Below, in pieces: positions 1 through 11,995 of a stretch of DNA of 36,634 bases (within the stretch, counting starts at the first letter, position 1; every line of letters starts with the position of its first letter). Source of the DNA: Rhizophagus sp. LPA8_4_AMF (Eukaryota > Glomeromycota > Glomeromycetes > Glomerales > Glomeraceae). The notes below the pieces were generated by a model. That model did not search any database. It was given only the letters and a program-made list of their open reading frames with translations, and was not told the origin of the DNA. The DNA is taken from contig JADRCO010000347.1 in assembly GCA_021464525.1 (NCBI GenBank), positions 1-36,634 on the forward strand, given 5' to 3'. A program made the translations under genes and the position numbers.

Positions 1-1560
1 CTTTAATAGTATTTAATATGTTAACACAAACATATTTTTCTAAAATTTTTATTATGTTTGGAAAAAGTTCTTTGCCCATTAACAATGAAACTGAACTGGT
101 AGTTGCAATTTGATAATCATGTAACCTTCCCTATTGAGATTCTGAAAGAAGACGATCAGATAAACATTCAGCAAGTTGGTATAAAGTGAAATTACTTCTA
201 ACTGTTCATTTAATAATTGCATTCATTTCCTCAACTTGGGAAGTATTTTCAATACCAGCTATAAATATTTGCCGTAAATAACAACGTGCCCATAATTTTT
301 TTGTTGGCCATAATACTCTAAGAAGATAATCTTTAGCTAATGGAAAATCATTTAGCAAGTCATTCTATCGTATAAAAAATAAAGATTCACAATGACTGTT
401 ACGCACTTGTAAAATTTTTCAATAAAATTACTATATAAACTTCCTAATTTTGATTTCAAATTTTTTGGTAAATTCTATCCAATATGAAATATACAATGTG
501 CATGATAAGTTGATAACTATTTGAAAATTGAACAGGTACTGCAGCATCCATAGCAGGGTTTACGTCTGTAAAAAATACAATGGGTTGACACTCAATTGCT
601 TTAAGTGCACATTGTAAAATCCATTGATAAGTCTCAAATGTTTCATCACTAACAATAGCTTGTACAAGTAACCTTGTTCTCCCATTATTATCTATACCAA
701 CAAATACGCTTAAAGGCATATTATACATATTTGTTTTAGCTGTATTATCATTAATAATAATGTCATGGTATTTAATCCAAAGCATAATTTGTACTGAGCT
801 CATCCAGAAAAGCTTATTAAGACGGTTGTCAGTATCAAGCTCGAAATCAGGCAAGAAAAAAATGAGGATCTTCCTGCTTTTTTTGAACAAGATTAGCAAG
901 TAGATCAGATGCATCATTATGCATATTATTGCAGTTGAGATTTTTAATTCTTTGTATGGCGTTTGACAAATCAGAATCTGTATAATTCATATTTGGAAAT
1001 CTACCTTTCAATATATTGCGTTGTAAAGTAATTGATAGATTGCCATGTTTAGTCATCAGTTCAACTTTATCCACCATTTCTTTAGATAATTCTTTATATT
1101 TACTACTGAATTCACAACCATCTGGCCCAACTCATGATTATGTTCATTTATGAACAAACTAATAGTAATACTTGTAGAACGTTCAGAAAAAGTCAAATTT
1201 ATATGCCAAAGGTACTGTCATTTTTTAGTTCTAGTATTACGCTGAGTTCCTGCTTGCAGGGCAGACTCCTTTTTCTTTGACTTGAATTTGCTGCTAAATT
1301 TACATGTAAAAGTTCTTTTTGTAATTATTTGAGTTGTTTTATTTTTTTGTAGTCGATACTTATTTATTGTAAATCTATTGCGTCGTCCATAATCATCAAG
1401 AAAAATTTTTACATCATCCCAAGAAAGAAATGTAGTATCAAGTTCAATATTTTCAGAGGCGATTTTTAGTTGATTTTCACCATCTGCATTATACGATTGT
1501 TCTTTAGTAGTATCAACTGCAGGAATAAGATTTGCATTATCAGAAAAAGGTTCTAAATAT
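1..1560 (-). mobile_element. Decayed Mutator-like (MULE/FAR1-type) transposase, 3' end cut by window edge
   Basis: The minus strand encodes a recognisable MULE/FAR1-type transposase in broken pieces. Reading downward from about 1560, a FAR1-like DNA-binding part includes FLSWDDVKIFLDDYGRR and, near 1140, the family motif INEHNHEL. Next comes a helical segment (847-1077), then the MULE transposase core (456-840) with YHDIIINDNTAKTN, MPLSVFVGIDNN and VFFTDVNPAMDAA, and then a tail near 240-290 resembling SQVEEMNAIIK. The breaks are visible: a TGA at 1218-1220, a frame change at the A-run around 851-866, another frame change between about 260 and 456, a TGA at 206-208 and a TAG at 131-133. No intact product can be made. 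In the family this enzyme moves Mutator-like DNA transposons. No terminal inverted repeats were identified, and the element probably continues past position 1. Confidence 0.85.
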
Positions 1561-2166
1561 TTAATGAAAGAAAGAAAAAGGTAACTGATTATTCATTATT
1601 TAATAAGTGTTAATAATAACAAACTGTTATTAATTCTACATTACCTAATTGATTTAATTCTTCTGGTTTCAATATCCATGTAAAAAAATGCAAATATTAA
1701 TAAATTTTTACACAAAAAATTTTACAAGAAAGGAAGAAAAGTATTTACGTGAAAGAAAAGTTACACGTAGGAAAAAAGTCTACATGAAAGTTTAATTACA
1801 TCAGTTATATCAGTATTTATTATATTAGTAATCAATCAGTTCAAATGATTCCATTAGTCATCGCATAGTAATAATTTTTTAAAAAGACGATGCATAGTAA
1901 ATACCACATGATATAATTAATAGTAAACAACATAATATTATATAAAGTGATTTATAAGGAGATCGCCTCATGCAATACCTATATTTTTTCTTAAAATAAA
2001 TAATAAAATAAAATAAAAATATTTTTTAATTATAAATATTAATAAAATTCTTCTTAAATTGTATTAGCTTTTATTTAATATTATATTAAAAAAAAAAAGA
2101 AAAAACACATAGTTATGTTTAATATTATAAAAAAATAATACAAGTCTAAGTGATTTATATTTAATG

Positions 2167-2245
2167 GATATTATACAGTGTTGTATTTATATTGGTTAAC
2201 ATCATAAAGTAACGTTAACCAATATAAATACCACTGTATAATATC
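2167..2245. repeat. Long near-perfect inverted repeat (hairpin)
   Basis: The left arm at 2167-2200 pairs with the right arm at 2214-2245 across a 13-base loop. The arms are 34 and 32 bases and differ only near the middle, where the left has two extra bases around its GTGTTG. Both arms contain GTTAACCAATATAAATAC or its complement. It could be a small inverted-repeat transposon remnant or a cruciform-forming site. No target duplication was recognised. Confidence 0.75.
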
Positions 2246-2296
2246 TACATTATCATACTGCTAATGCAGATTATACTTTAATAGAAATTTCTTTTC

Positions 2297-2387
2297 AATA
2301 TTGTACACAAATAAACTTTTTTTAATTAATATTGTGTACAAATAAACTATTGATATCAATATTGAAAATATTGAACACAAATAAACT
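2297..2387. repeat. Three copies of a 21-bp direct repeat
   Basis: Copies lie at 2297-2317, 2328-2348 and 2367-2387, each of the form AATATTG-N3/4-ACAAATAAACT. They are separated by 10 and 18 bases, with partial AATATTGA copies near 2357-2364 and 2397-2405. The cluster starts about 50 bases after the hairpin at 2167-2245. No coding function is evident. Confidence 0.65.
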
Positions 2388-4946
2388 TCTCATATCAATA
2401 TTGAATAATAATAAAATATTAGTCAAAAAAATTAGCATGATCCTATAGGACCGTGTGATAATTATAATTATAATTTATAATAAAAAAAATTGCTATTTAA
2501 ATTGAGTAGTAGAAATAGAATCCTGCTTACTTTTAATAAAAGTTATCTATAAGTCTAAAGTAAAAATTATATATCAAAGTTTATGAAGATTCTACTTTAA
2601 ATAAATAAATTAAATCTAAAAAAAGAAGGTTATTATAATTTTTTTTCTTTTTAAACTTATTAGTCAATAGAATTAAGAATTAAAGTAAAGTAAAAATCAT
2701 TTTAATAAAGATCTAATTTTCTATGATAACTTTTATTAAAGTAAGCATAAAAACAGTTTAATAAGATAATATAAATATATCTGAAAACTAATTCTATTAT
2801 TTTTATATAATAGAAATAAATTTCATATATAGAAAAGTAAATAAATATAAATAATTTTGATGATGGCAATTATTTATAAAATAAAAAGAAAATATACTTT
2901 TTTAAGAAATATAAATAGATGTATTTATAAAAATAGAAGCTATAAAAAAAAATAAAAAATAAATAAATGTATTTATAGGAAAATAAGAAATAAAATTTTT
3001 AAAAATAAATAAATAGGTGTAATTTAAAGAGATTAAATAAAATTTCAGAAGGGAATTAATGAAAGTATTAATAAAATTTAAAATTATATTTATTAAAATA
3101 TCCATAAAAGTATAAAATATATAAAAAATATTAATATATAAGTTTAATAAAAAAATTGGCTGCAGAATTTGCTAATATTATTAGAATTTCAGAAAAAAGT
3201 AAATAGATATATTAAAAAAAAAATAAAATAAATATACAAATAGAATTTAATTGTAATATTTAAGATATTAATATAATTATTTTTTAGAATTTTTATAACT
3301 ATAACTGGTGGTGATGATTACTGGTGACTGAAATTATAATGATCGATCAGTATTAAAAAAATATTGTGCTGGTAAAAATTAATAATTCTGGCCAACAGTG
3401 ATGATAACCCTCAGTAATTTGAAGTAAAAACCTATTTTTATTACTAAAAAGAAATAATAGAAACTGTAGGATTCTATAATAAAAAAAAAATCAGAAATTA
3501 AATCTATCTATATAGATATATTATTAAATAATAATTATATATAAAAAGTTTCTATCAAAAATATAAAAAAAATAGTTATATAAGAAACTTAAATAAAAAA
3601 AGTTAAAGAATATTAAGAAATTTATTAAAAAAATTTAATAAATATTAAATAAAATATTCAATAAAAGTATAAGAATATTATAAGAATGATATAAAAAATA
3701 AATTTATAAAAGATAAGTATAAATAGTAAATTAGTAAAAATAGTAAAATAATATAATAAATTATAATAATTTTAATTAACACTATTCCATAATTTTAGCC
3801 AAAAACTTTAGATATAATATTTAAATATTTAGGTATTAAATTTATGTAATTTTGGTATTATTAGAAAATTTTATTATATTCTTTTAAATGGATTTAATAT
3901 TATATAGGTTTAATAATTGAAAAGTAAAATATTTCTTCATAAAGCAAATTAGCAACTTAATATAGTGTAATCTATATAGTTACAGTATATTACCTTTAAT
4001 AAATTAAATTGTACTTAATTAAATTATAGCATTTTATTATATTAATTTAATAATAAAAATTTAAAGAGAAAATAATAGTATATTATAGTTTAATTGAAAT
4101 ATATAATAGATAATGATTAAATATATACTAAAAAGATTTTTGATTATAATAATATTCTGAAATATATTAGTCAATTAAACTATTCTGAAATACATTAATA
4201 ATTTAGAACAAATATATATATCAATATTAATATATTAATATATTAATATATTTACTATTTTATTTTATAAAAAATTAGGTTATAAAAGTAATAGAAAAAG
4301 TTTTTAAGAATATTATAATAATAATAATAAAAATAATAATCATTATGTAATAATTTTTGCATTCAACTACTAATGAAAAAATAATAATATAACTCTTCTA
4401 TTAATTTGCAAATAATCTAAATTTTAAATTAATTAATTTTATAATCTATAATTTTTTCATACATTTAATATTTATTAAATTTTAAATATATAATATACTG
4501 TAATTCAATTGTAATTCAATTCCAAATTTTTTAGCATATATAATTATTAAATTCTATTTTATAAGTAATTTATATATATTTAATTAAATTATTTTTTTTA
4601 AAAATAATAAGAGAATATATTAGGAATACTAGAAAAAAAATTATTAATAAGATTTTTATGAATGTTATCGTAAACTTGATTATAATAAAACATTGAGGGT
4701 AATATTGAGATTTTTATAATTCAAAATAACAGTATTAGATTAATAATAATCTCTTAATTTCAATTTATATGTAGTATGTTTTTCAATACCAAAAATGATG
4801 ATATGAGAATAGTTTGATTCCATACGCTTTTTTCAGTAAATCACGGATTAGTGCATGAAGTAATTGTCCACATGATTACACTGAAAATTATGTTTATCCG
4901 TTGATTAATTGGTCTTTCTATTTATTTTCAAGTTTCTTAAATTAAA

Positions 4947-7926
4947 ATGAATATACAACAAGCAACCTCTCAGGATTTTGCAGCAATACAACATCATTTA
5001 GCTCACGATAATCATGCAAACCGAAAAGCGATGCTTGATTTTGTTGCTAATGATCCAATTTACATTCCTCGATATAATAATAAACTTGAATTCGAACGAG
5101 AACTTGCCTTGCAACGTTTGAAAAAACTTGCTGACAAAGGATTTATATCTGTATTTGACTTTGAAAAAAACCCGCTCAATATTTTTGCTGGTATTTATTT
5201 TGTTTAAGAATTTATTGATTAAAGATAATTTAGGTCAGAATTTAATAAATTGTTTAATCAGCACATGAGATAGCCGGTATGATCGATGGATCCATGGGTA
5301 CAAAGGTATTTTTTAAAAAGATTTAATCTTAATCATCCTAATTAAAATACTATAACAAATCCAGATGACAGTTCAATGGAACCTTTTTGGTGGATCTGTT
5401 ATTAAACTTGGAACTGAACGTCACCGAAATCTTCTTCCTGGTGTGGATAACCTGCATGATATTGGATGTTTTGCATTAACTGAACTAGGTTATGGTAATA
5501 ATGCGGTAGAGATGGAAACTATTGCTATATATGATGATAATAAAAGAGAATTCATCATTAATACCCCGACACCATTGGCTCAAAAATATTGGATCACAAA
5601 CGTAATATTTATAATTAAAGCTATAAGAATTTTGTTATATAAATATTTAATTATTTAAATATTCCTTGAACAAAACTAGTCCGCTGTTCATGCGAAATGG
5701 TCTATTGTTTTTGCTCAAACTATAATTCGTGGTAAGAATGAGGGAATACATGCAATCCTTGTCAGAATTCGTGAAGAGGAGTAAGTTTTTCAAGTATATT
5801 ATTTGTATTATCATAATTCCAGTTAACTCATTCTTTGTTTATAGTATGAAACCTTCAAAAGGGGTCGTTATTGAAGATATGGGTGTCAAATTTGAATGTA
5901 ATGGGGTAGATAATGGTATGTGATGCATAATATTATTAAGTTATATTATAAAGTTATATTATATTATATTTAATTAATGTATATTATGTTAATGGTTTAG
6001 GTAAATTATGGTTCAAGAATGTAAGTTGTCTTATGTCACTTTGCGTGTTTCTTTCGGGGGGTTGAACACTATTTCGTCTTATATAATATAGGTACGAGTT
6101 CCAGTACAGAATCTTTTAAATCGATTTTCTGATATTGACGAAAATAACAATTTTTCAAGTGTCGTCAAAAATCGTCGGGAGTATGTAATCTTTTAATTAT
6201 ATATGCATATTCATATGATCTTATTTGTAATAAGTGATGTTGCTATTTAGTCGATTTTTAAAAGTAGCCGATCAACTACTTTCTGGTAGATTGGCTATCG
6301 CATCATTAAACTTGGGAGGAACTAAAAGTATGTACAATCAAGATACATGTACTTTGTACTGTCATTTATTTACACCGTATAATGTCCAATCAAAATATAG
6401 CTTGTATATCCATTGCATTCAGATATGCAAGCACTCGGTTAGCCGTTGGTCCAAATGGAAAGAGGTGCCTATTTTGTTTAAAGTTTGTGTTGTATGAATA
6501 AATTTTTATACTAAAAAATTTTTCTGTGGTAGCGATACGCCAATTTTAGATTACCAGCTTCAACAACGTGCGTTGATACCATTATTGGCTACAACTATTG
6601 CATTAAATATTGGTTTGAATTATTGTAAAGTTAGGTGGTTAGAACAGGTAAATTAATGGATTGGGCTTATTTTTACGAACTTTATGAACCTAATGGAATT
6701 TATATAAAATTTGCTTTTATCATTTTACAGACGGATAGAGACGTGCCAGAAGTTGTAAGATTATGTTGCGTAATAAAACCTTTAGTAACCTGGCACGCTG
6801 AACGCGTTGCTTCTATTTGTAGAGAACGATGTGGTGGTCAAGGATATTTAAGTATTAACAGATTAGGAAGTTTTATTGGATTCAGTCACGCTGGGATGAC
6901 GGCTGGTTGCTATTTTTTTTTTCTTTATGTTAAAATTTTATAATTTGAGAAAGAAACTTGTTTAATATTACTTTTAATTTAGAGGGTGATAACAGCGTAC
7001 TTATGCAGAAAGGTATAAAATATTTTATTATGCATATTCAGGCCCACTAATTGTACTGTAAACGGTTCAATTATACTGTATTTGTTCCTTTTTTTAGTTT
7101 CCAAGGAATTGTTGGCGGGGGTACAATCTGGTTCTGTTAAATTACCCGTTGTGTCAGATGCTAATAGTGCTCAGTCGTGGGATATCTCTAGTTTAGATAA
7201 TCAGCTTAAATTATTCAGACTCCGAGAACAATTATTGGTTAAAGAGGTAATTATCTATGTAATATAATATTATTTATAAATTCTTATAATGACTTACGTT
7301 CAATCTTACTTACTAGTTGGGAGCAAAAATGAATAAGAAAACATCAACGGGAGTTTCCATCTTTGAAACATGGATGAAGCAAGAATCTGACACAATTCAA
7401 GCCTTAGCTAGAGCGCACGGGGATAGGATAGTTCTTGAACAAGTTGTTGTGTCTATTCAAAAATTAACAGGCGGATCGTCGTAAGTATATCTAATGTTGA
7501 AATGTTCAAGTCTAAACTGATGGTGTCTTTTACTAAAAAAAAAATTCCATCTTTTTAACAGCAAAATACTTGCTGATGTTGCTCGTCTTTATGCTCTTAC
7601 TCAAATTGATGCGAATCTTTCGTGGTATATTATTAATCGATTAATTTCTGTACAAACTGCTGCAACAGTACAACCATTAATCCGAGAGATTGTTAAAGAC
7701 TTAGCTCCATACAACAAGCAACTTATTGATGTTTTAGGAGTTGATCCACGTATTCTCTATGCCCCAATTGCGAATGATTGGGTAAAATATAATGAAACTG
7801 ATAATCAAGGTAAATAATCATTGAAATAAGAGCCTTTATATTCTTTACTCTTTATTAATTTGTCTTCTCATTATTTTAGGTGAATTATTAAAGGATCTAT
7901 CGGTTGGAATGCAAAGCAAATTGTAA
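4947..7926 (+). CDS. Peroxisomal acyl-CoA oxidase (16 exons)
   Basis: This flavoenzyme oxidises acyl-CoA to trans-2-enoyl-CoA with release of H2O2, the first step of peroxisomal beta-oxidation. Exons: 4947-5190, 5262-5305, 5365-5601, 5680-5780, 5845-5915, 6001-6020, 6092-6180, 6251-6327, 6401-6464, 6533-6647, 6731-6905, 6983-7012, 7098-7246, 7317-7480, 7562-7809, 7880-7926. All junctions are in phase and give 624 residues, slightly under the usual 650-700. Family marks are [20 protein letters not shown] near the N-terminus, [12 protein letters not shown] (131-142, flavin/substrate region), RCGGQGY (387-393) and EGDN with the likely catalytic Glu413, whose codon is split between exons 11 and 12. 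The protein ends in SKL, a canonical PTS1 peroxisomal signal. Exon 6 is only 20 nt. The donor at 6906 (gttgct) is weak, so that junction is the least certain. The Q in CGGQG recalls plant ACX3-like and bacterial enzymes rather than the CGGHG of animal ACOX1. Confidence 0.93.
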
Positions 7927-8842
7927 TTTGTGTCGGAATTTAATTACCTTTATTTTCGATAAATCATACTATTTAAGTATGTAGTTTCTCAAATATAATG
8001 TAGACTTAACGCTCAAATTAAATTATTTATTTATAAAAACGACTTTTTATTGAGAAGTAAATCTTTTAATTTTTTTTATTGTTCTAATTGCCGTTCTGGT
8101 CATAATGAAATCCTTACGAAGTACCATGTTTCACATCGAGAAATTATTTTGTTTTTTATTTTTAATATTTAATAAATGAAACAATATGAGAAATTTTAAG
8201 AAATCTGATAATTCTTGAAATTTATTCTGATATTACAGAAATAGAGATAATGTATTGTATACTACATGTAATTCAATTTTATTTTTCGGATAGATTCGAA
8301 ATTAGGTTTTATGACTTCTTGTATAAAAAACTTATATTTAACCCAGGAGTGAAATTTGTAAATTGAAAATATAATATTTAATCTCATCTGGATTCAAATT
8401 TTAGCATATCTTCAACAATGATATTTATGAAGAGCAAATTACTACTCCATAAATAGGGAATGATTATGACTATTAATTCGGAAATAGTATTACAACTTAA
8501 ATTTATTAAATTTATTGTAGTTATATTTATTTAAACTACAATTAATATCAGCTTTATAACAGCCGGGTATGTTTCTACTTTCTAGTGCAACGACCGCTAT
8601 TCTCTGATGTTAATTGCCTTCTTTACATAATTTCTATCTTTCAGAACGGAAGTGGGTATAATATACTGTACATTAAAATATATCATCCTCTTAATGCTGG
8701 CAAATTGGAAAGTTGATGCTTAATTCCGGTCAAACTTATATGTATCCCCTTATACTGTTATACAATATACGGGAGGATAAATTGTAAAAGATCCGGGAAT
8801 GGATACTTGCTTTGGACTAAATATTAATTATATTTATACAGT

Positions 8843-8871
8843 ATATATGGCTCAGTTATATATGGCTCAGT
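8843..8871. repeat. 15-bp tandem repeat upstream of eRF3
   Basis: ATATATGGCTCAGT occurs at 8843-8856 and again at 8858-8871, a two-copy tandem with a period of 15. It lies about 260 bases before the eRF3 start and may be promoter sequence. Confidence 0.6.
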
Positions 8872-8910
8872 ATATGTCTTTTCATTTAAAACTTGTAGCA
8901 CGCATTTTGT

Positions 8911-9024
8911 ATGCCAGTTTGGTGGCGCAGCAATTTACTCTTTGACGATCATTTCCAAAATTGGATTAACAAAAACTATGATTTGTTGCGCCACAATCGT
9001 CTGGCTGCGCCACAAGATTGGCAT
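8911..9024. repeat. Imperfect inverted repeat with GC-rich arms upstream of eRF3
   Basis: GCCAGTTTGGTGGCGCAG at 8913-8930 is inverted at 9005-9022 as CTGCGCCACAAGATTGGC (about 15 of 18 matching). A third TTGCGCCACAA copy sits at 8985-8995. The arms are markedly GC-richer than their surroundings. This is either a small inverted-repeat element or a promoter structure, about 110 bases before the eRF3 start. Confidence 0.6.
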
Positions 9025-9132
9025 GTGATATCACTTTGCGGATGGTCATACCGGATTTGTAATACTTATAAATATGAAGCGTCATTTTGCACCTTGGATC
9101 ATCTGGCTTAATCCAAAAAAAAATAAGTCAAT

Positions 9133-11995
9133 ATGAGCGAAGAGAATATAAAAGTAGTCCCCGGAGAAAATTGGGAAGAGGCTGCAGAAGCTGAAACTCT
9201 TCCACAAACTTTTTCAAAAATGGGTTTAAATGCTAATGCTCCCGTCTTCAAACCGAACGTAAATGCAAAAGAATTTGTTCCCAGTTGGCTTCAAAATGGT
9301 TCGTTAAAAAATTACTTTATTATTAAAAAAGATTTTAATGCTTATCAACTTTTTTTAATGTTTTGCTTCAGCTACACAAACAACTTCTGCGCCAGCTCCA
9401 GCACCAGCTCCAGCACCAGCCCCAGCACCAGCTCCAGCACCAGCTCCTGCACCAGCTCCTGCTCCTGCTGAAGCACCAGCTCCCACTGAAGCTCAGGCTC
9501 CCGCTGAAACACCAGCTCCAATACCACCGAATGATGATAAAAAACCTATTTCTGTAGCTGCGGATCAAGCAGAAGACGAGGCTGTAGACAGTGAAGTTAT
9601 TGAAGATTTATATGGAAAAGAACATATTAATTTGGTATTCATCGGTCATGTAGGTTAGTAATATAATTAAAGTCTCATTTGCGGACCTGATCCTCAATTT
9701 TCCTATTTTTATTTTTATTGTTATTCGATGGAAGTAGATCTGGAAATCTGGAAATACTACAATTGGGTTTTAATATTCTATCATTATCAAGCCTCAAACC
9801 GAGAGATCAGAATCTTTTTGTGTTTCAATTAATTGATGACTCGACATCTAGTGTACATATTTCTTACGATAATTATTTCAATTTGCAATTAGATGCCGGT
9901 AAATCCACTATGGGTGGCAATATCCTGTAAGTATTTTTTTTATTGTTCCATATTTTGCAAGTATGGTATTTAATTAATTTAAATTTTATAAAGGTATTTA
10001 ACAGGAATGATTGATCAGAGAACTATGGATAAATACGAAAAAGAAGCTAAAGAACAAAGTCGTGAGTCATGGTATTTATCATGGGCACTTGACACAAACA
10101 AGGAAGAGCGCGCAAAGGTACTTATATTTTTTTTTTTAACGATAAAATTATGTAATAATATATCTTTAAACTTTAATAACATTCAATTTTATAGGGAAAA
10201 ACAGTTGAATGTGGTCGTGCTTATTTTGAAACAGATAAGCGCCGATACACTATTTTAGATGCTCCAGGCCATAAAAACTATGTACCCAGTATGATTGGTG
10301 GTGCTTCTCAGGCGGACGTCGGGATATTGGTACACTATCATTTTTCATGTGCAGTATCGAGGAATATTCGATTAATTTTAATCATTTAAATTGCCTAAAT
10401 CATTTTAGGTCATATCAGCTAGAAAAGGCGAGTTTGAAACAGGATTTGAGAGAGGTGGCCAAACACGTGAACATGCTGTTTTAGCAAAAACTTCGGGCGT
10501 CAGCAAATTGATAGTTGCAATTAATAAAATGGATGATCCTACGGTGAATTGGGCCAAGGAGAGGTAGTTAAAAACCAAAATTTTATCTGCATATATCAAT
10601 TCGAAAACTAAAATGGTTTATTCATTTAGATATGATGAATGTGTTAATAAATTGACACCATTTTTGAAGGGAAGCGGCTTCAATTCTGCTACAGGTAAAT
10701 AAGGCAAATAAATGTGTTGATGATTTTGAGTAGTTTATTTGAAAAGTTTATGAATTAAATCCGTACAACCATTCTATTATATTTATTCGGTTTTATTCTA
10801 TGGTAATTTAGACCTTGAATTTATACCAGTATCTGGCTTTACCGGTTTGAATTTGAAAGATCGAGTCTCAAAGGATGTTTGTAGTTGGTACAAGTAGGAT
10901 ATCATCGGTCTATTTTCTATTTCGTTTTATTTTAATTTATTGGTAATGTATCTAATTCAAATCCACTAGTGGTCCTTCGATATTGGAATATCTGGATAAC
11001 ATGCAAGCGTTAGACAGAAAAATTAATTCCCCATTAATGGTGCCAATTATAGAGAAATATAAAGTATGATTGAACATATTTATTTATATTATGATTGAAT
11101 TGTGATCGTTAAAACCAAACTCTATACATTTATTTTACAGGATATGGGCACTATTGTAGTGGGAAAAATAGAATCCGGAAAAGTTAGTAAAGGTCAGAGT
11201 GTAATTATTATGCCAAACAAGGTAACTTAATACATTCAAAGATATTATTCATTCTCCGATATTTCGAATTATTTTTATTTTATTACTTATATTCATTCAT
11301 TAAAAATAGCGTATCGTTGAAATATCTGCAGTTTACAATGAGCTCGAAGATGAAGTATCCAACGGTTATTGTGGTGATAACGTTCGGTTACGACTTAAGG
11401 GTATCGAAGAAGAGGTTTGTTGTACTTATTAATATGATATTATATTACCTTAAGTGTTTAACCGTTCGTTCTTGTAGGAATGTTCTGCTGGTTTTGTTAT
11501 ATGTGATGTTAAAAAACCGGTAAAGACAACTACTACTTTTGAAGCGCAACTTGCCATTTTAGAACATAAGAATATTATTTGTGCTGGATACAGTGCAGTT
11601 CTGCACATACACTCATGTGTTGAAGAAATATCTGTTTCCGTAAGTTTTTTACTTTATCAATGTTTATCATGTGAAATCATATTAATTTATAATTGTCTTT
11701 CCTTTAACAGGCTCTTTTACATGTGCTTGAGAAAAAGACAGGAAAGAAGTCAAAGAAAGCACCACAATTTGTTAAGAAAGGACAAAAAGTAATCGCACGA
11801 CTTGAAACTCCAGGACCGATCTGCGTGGAAACATTCGAGGATTACCCTCAACTAGGCAGATTTACTCTTCGAGATGAAGGTTTGATTTCATTTTCATTTA
11901 TTATATTACATTTATTTAATTGATATTAATATTCCTTAATGATAATAGGAAAAACAATCGCTATTGGGAAAGTTACTAAAGTTATCGAAAATTAA
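9133..11995 (+). CDS. SUP35: Eukaryotic peptide chain release factor GTP-binding subunit eRF3 (14 exons)
   Basis: eRF3 is the GTPase partner of eRF1 in translation termination on cytosolic ribosomes. Exons: 9133-9298, 9372-9653, 9893-9926, 9994-10117, 10195-10329, 10409-10563, 10630-10694, 10812-10893, 10970-11063, 11141-11221, 11310-11414, 11478-11639, 11711-11879, 11949-11995. All phases agree and give 566 residues. The N-terminus has two overlapping PAM2-like motifs ([10 protein letters not shown] at 32-41, NVNAKEFVP at 42-50), which in the family bind the MLLE domain of poly(A)-binding protein. An Ala-Pro repeat of 13 pairs follows (nt 9389-9466). The GTPase part shows GHVDAGKST (147-155), DAPGH (224-228) and NKMD (286-289), then eRF3-type beta-barrel domains with GKSV-like QSVIIMPNK and a C-terminal [20 protein letters not shown]. 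No Gln/Asn-rich prion-like stretch is present. Intron 2 interrupts the P-loop inside the Asp150 codon. Confidence 0.97.
9389..9466 (+). repeat. In-frame Ala-Pro microsatellite (13 AP pairs) in eRF3
   Basis: A (GCN CCN) hexamer repeat starts just after the second exon begins and encodes 13 consecutive Ala-Pro pairs, followed by an imperfect AP/AE/TE stretch to about 9530. It produces spurious open frames in other frames and on the opposite strand. It probably forms an extended linker between the PAM2 motifs and the GTPase domain, and its length may vary between strains. Confidence 0.9.

Larger units (their letters stand above)
1561..4946. other. Very AT-rich spacer without a supported gene
   Basis: About 3.4 kb of A/T-dominated sequence with short homopolymer and TA-type runs. 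The only long open frames are low-complexity Ile/Phe/Asn/Lys strings (for example 2902-3105, minus), which is what such composition yields by chance. The only structured parts seen are the hairpin at 2167-2245 and the 21-bp repeat at 2297-2387, listed separately. It probably includes the promoter of the acyl-CoA oxidase gene at its right end. Confidence 0.7.
7927..9132. other. Spacer between acyl-CoA oxidase and eRF3 (3' UTR plus eRF3 promoter)
   Basis: About 1.2 kb without a convincing gene. The left part is AT-rich and should hold the oxidase 3' UTR; the right part should hold the eRF3 promoter. It contains a 15-bp tandem repeat and an imperfect inverted repeat, listed separately. The 66-codon open frame at 8911-9111 coincides with the inverted repeat and resembles nothing known to me. 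Confidence 0.6.

Noticed and set aside
2902..3105. 67-codon Ile/Asn/Phe-rich minus-strand open frame resembling a membrane peptide
   Set aside because: Pure AT-rich sequence gives such hydrophobic strings; no other gene signals.
8911..9111. 66-codon plus-strand open frame ahead of eRF3
   Set aside because: It coincides with an inverted repeat in the presumed promoter and resembles no protein I know.
9363..9568. Open frames on both strands over the Ala-Pro repeat (Gln/His/Leu-rich plus strand, Ser/Trp/Cys-rich minus strand)
   Set aside because: They are shadows of the GCN-CCN repeat in eRF3 exon 2 and have no independent support.
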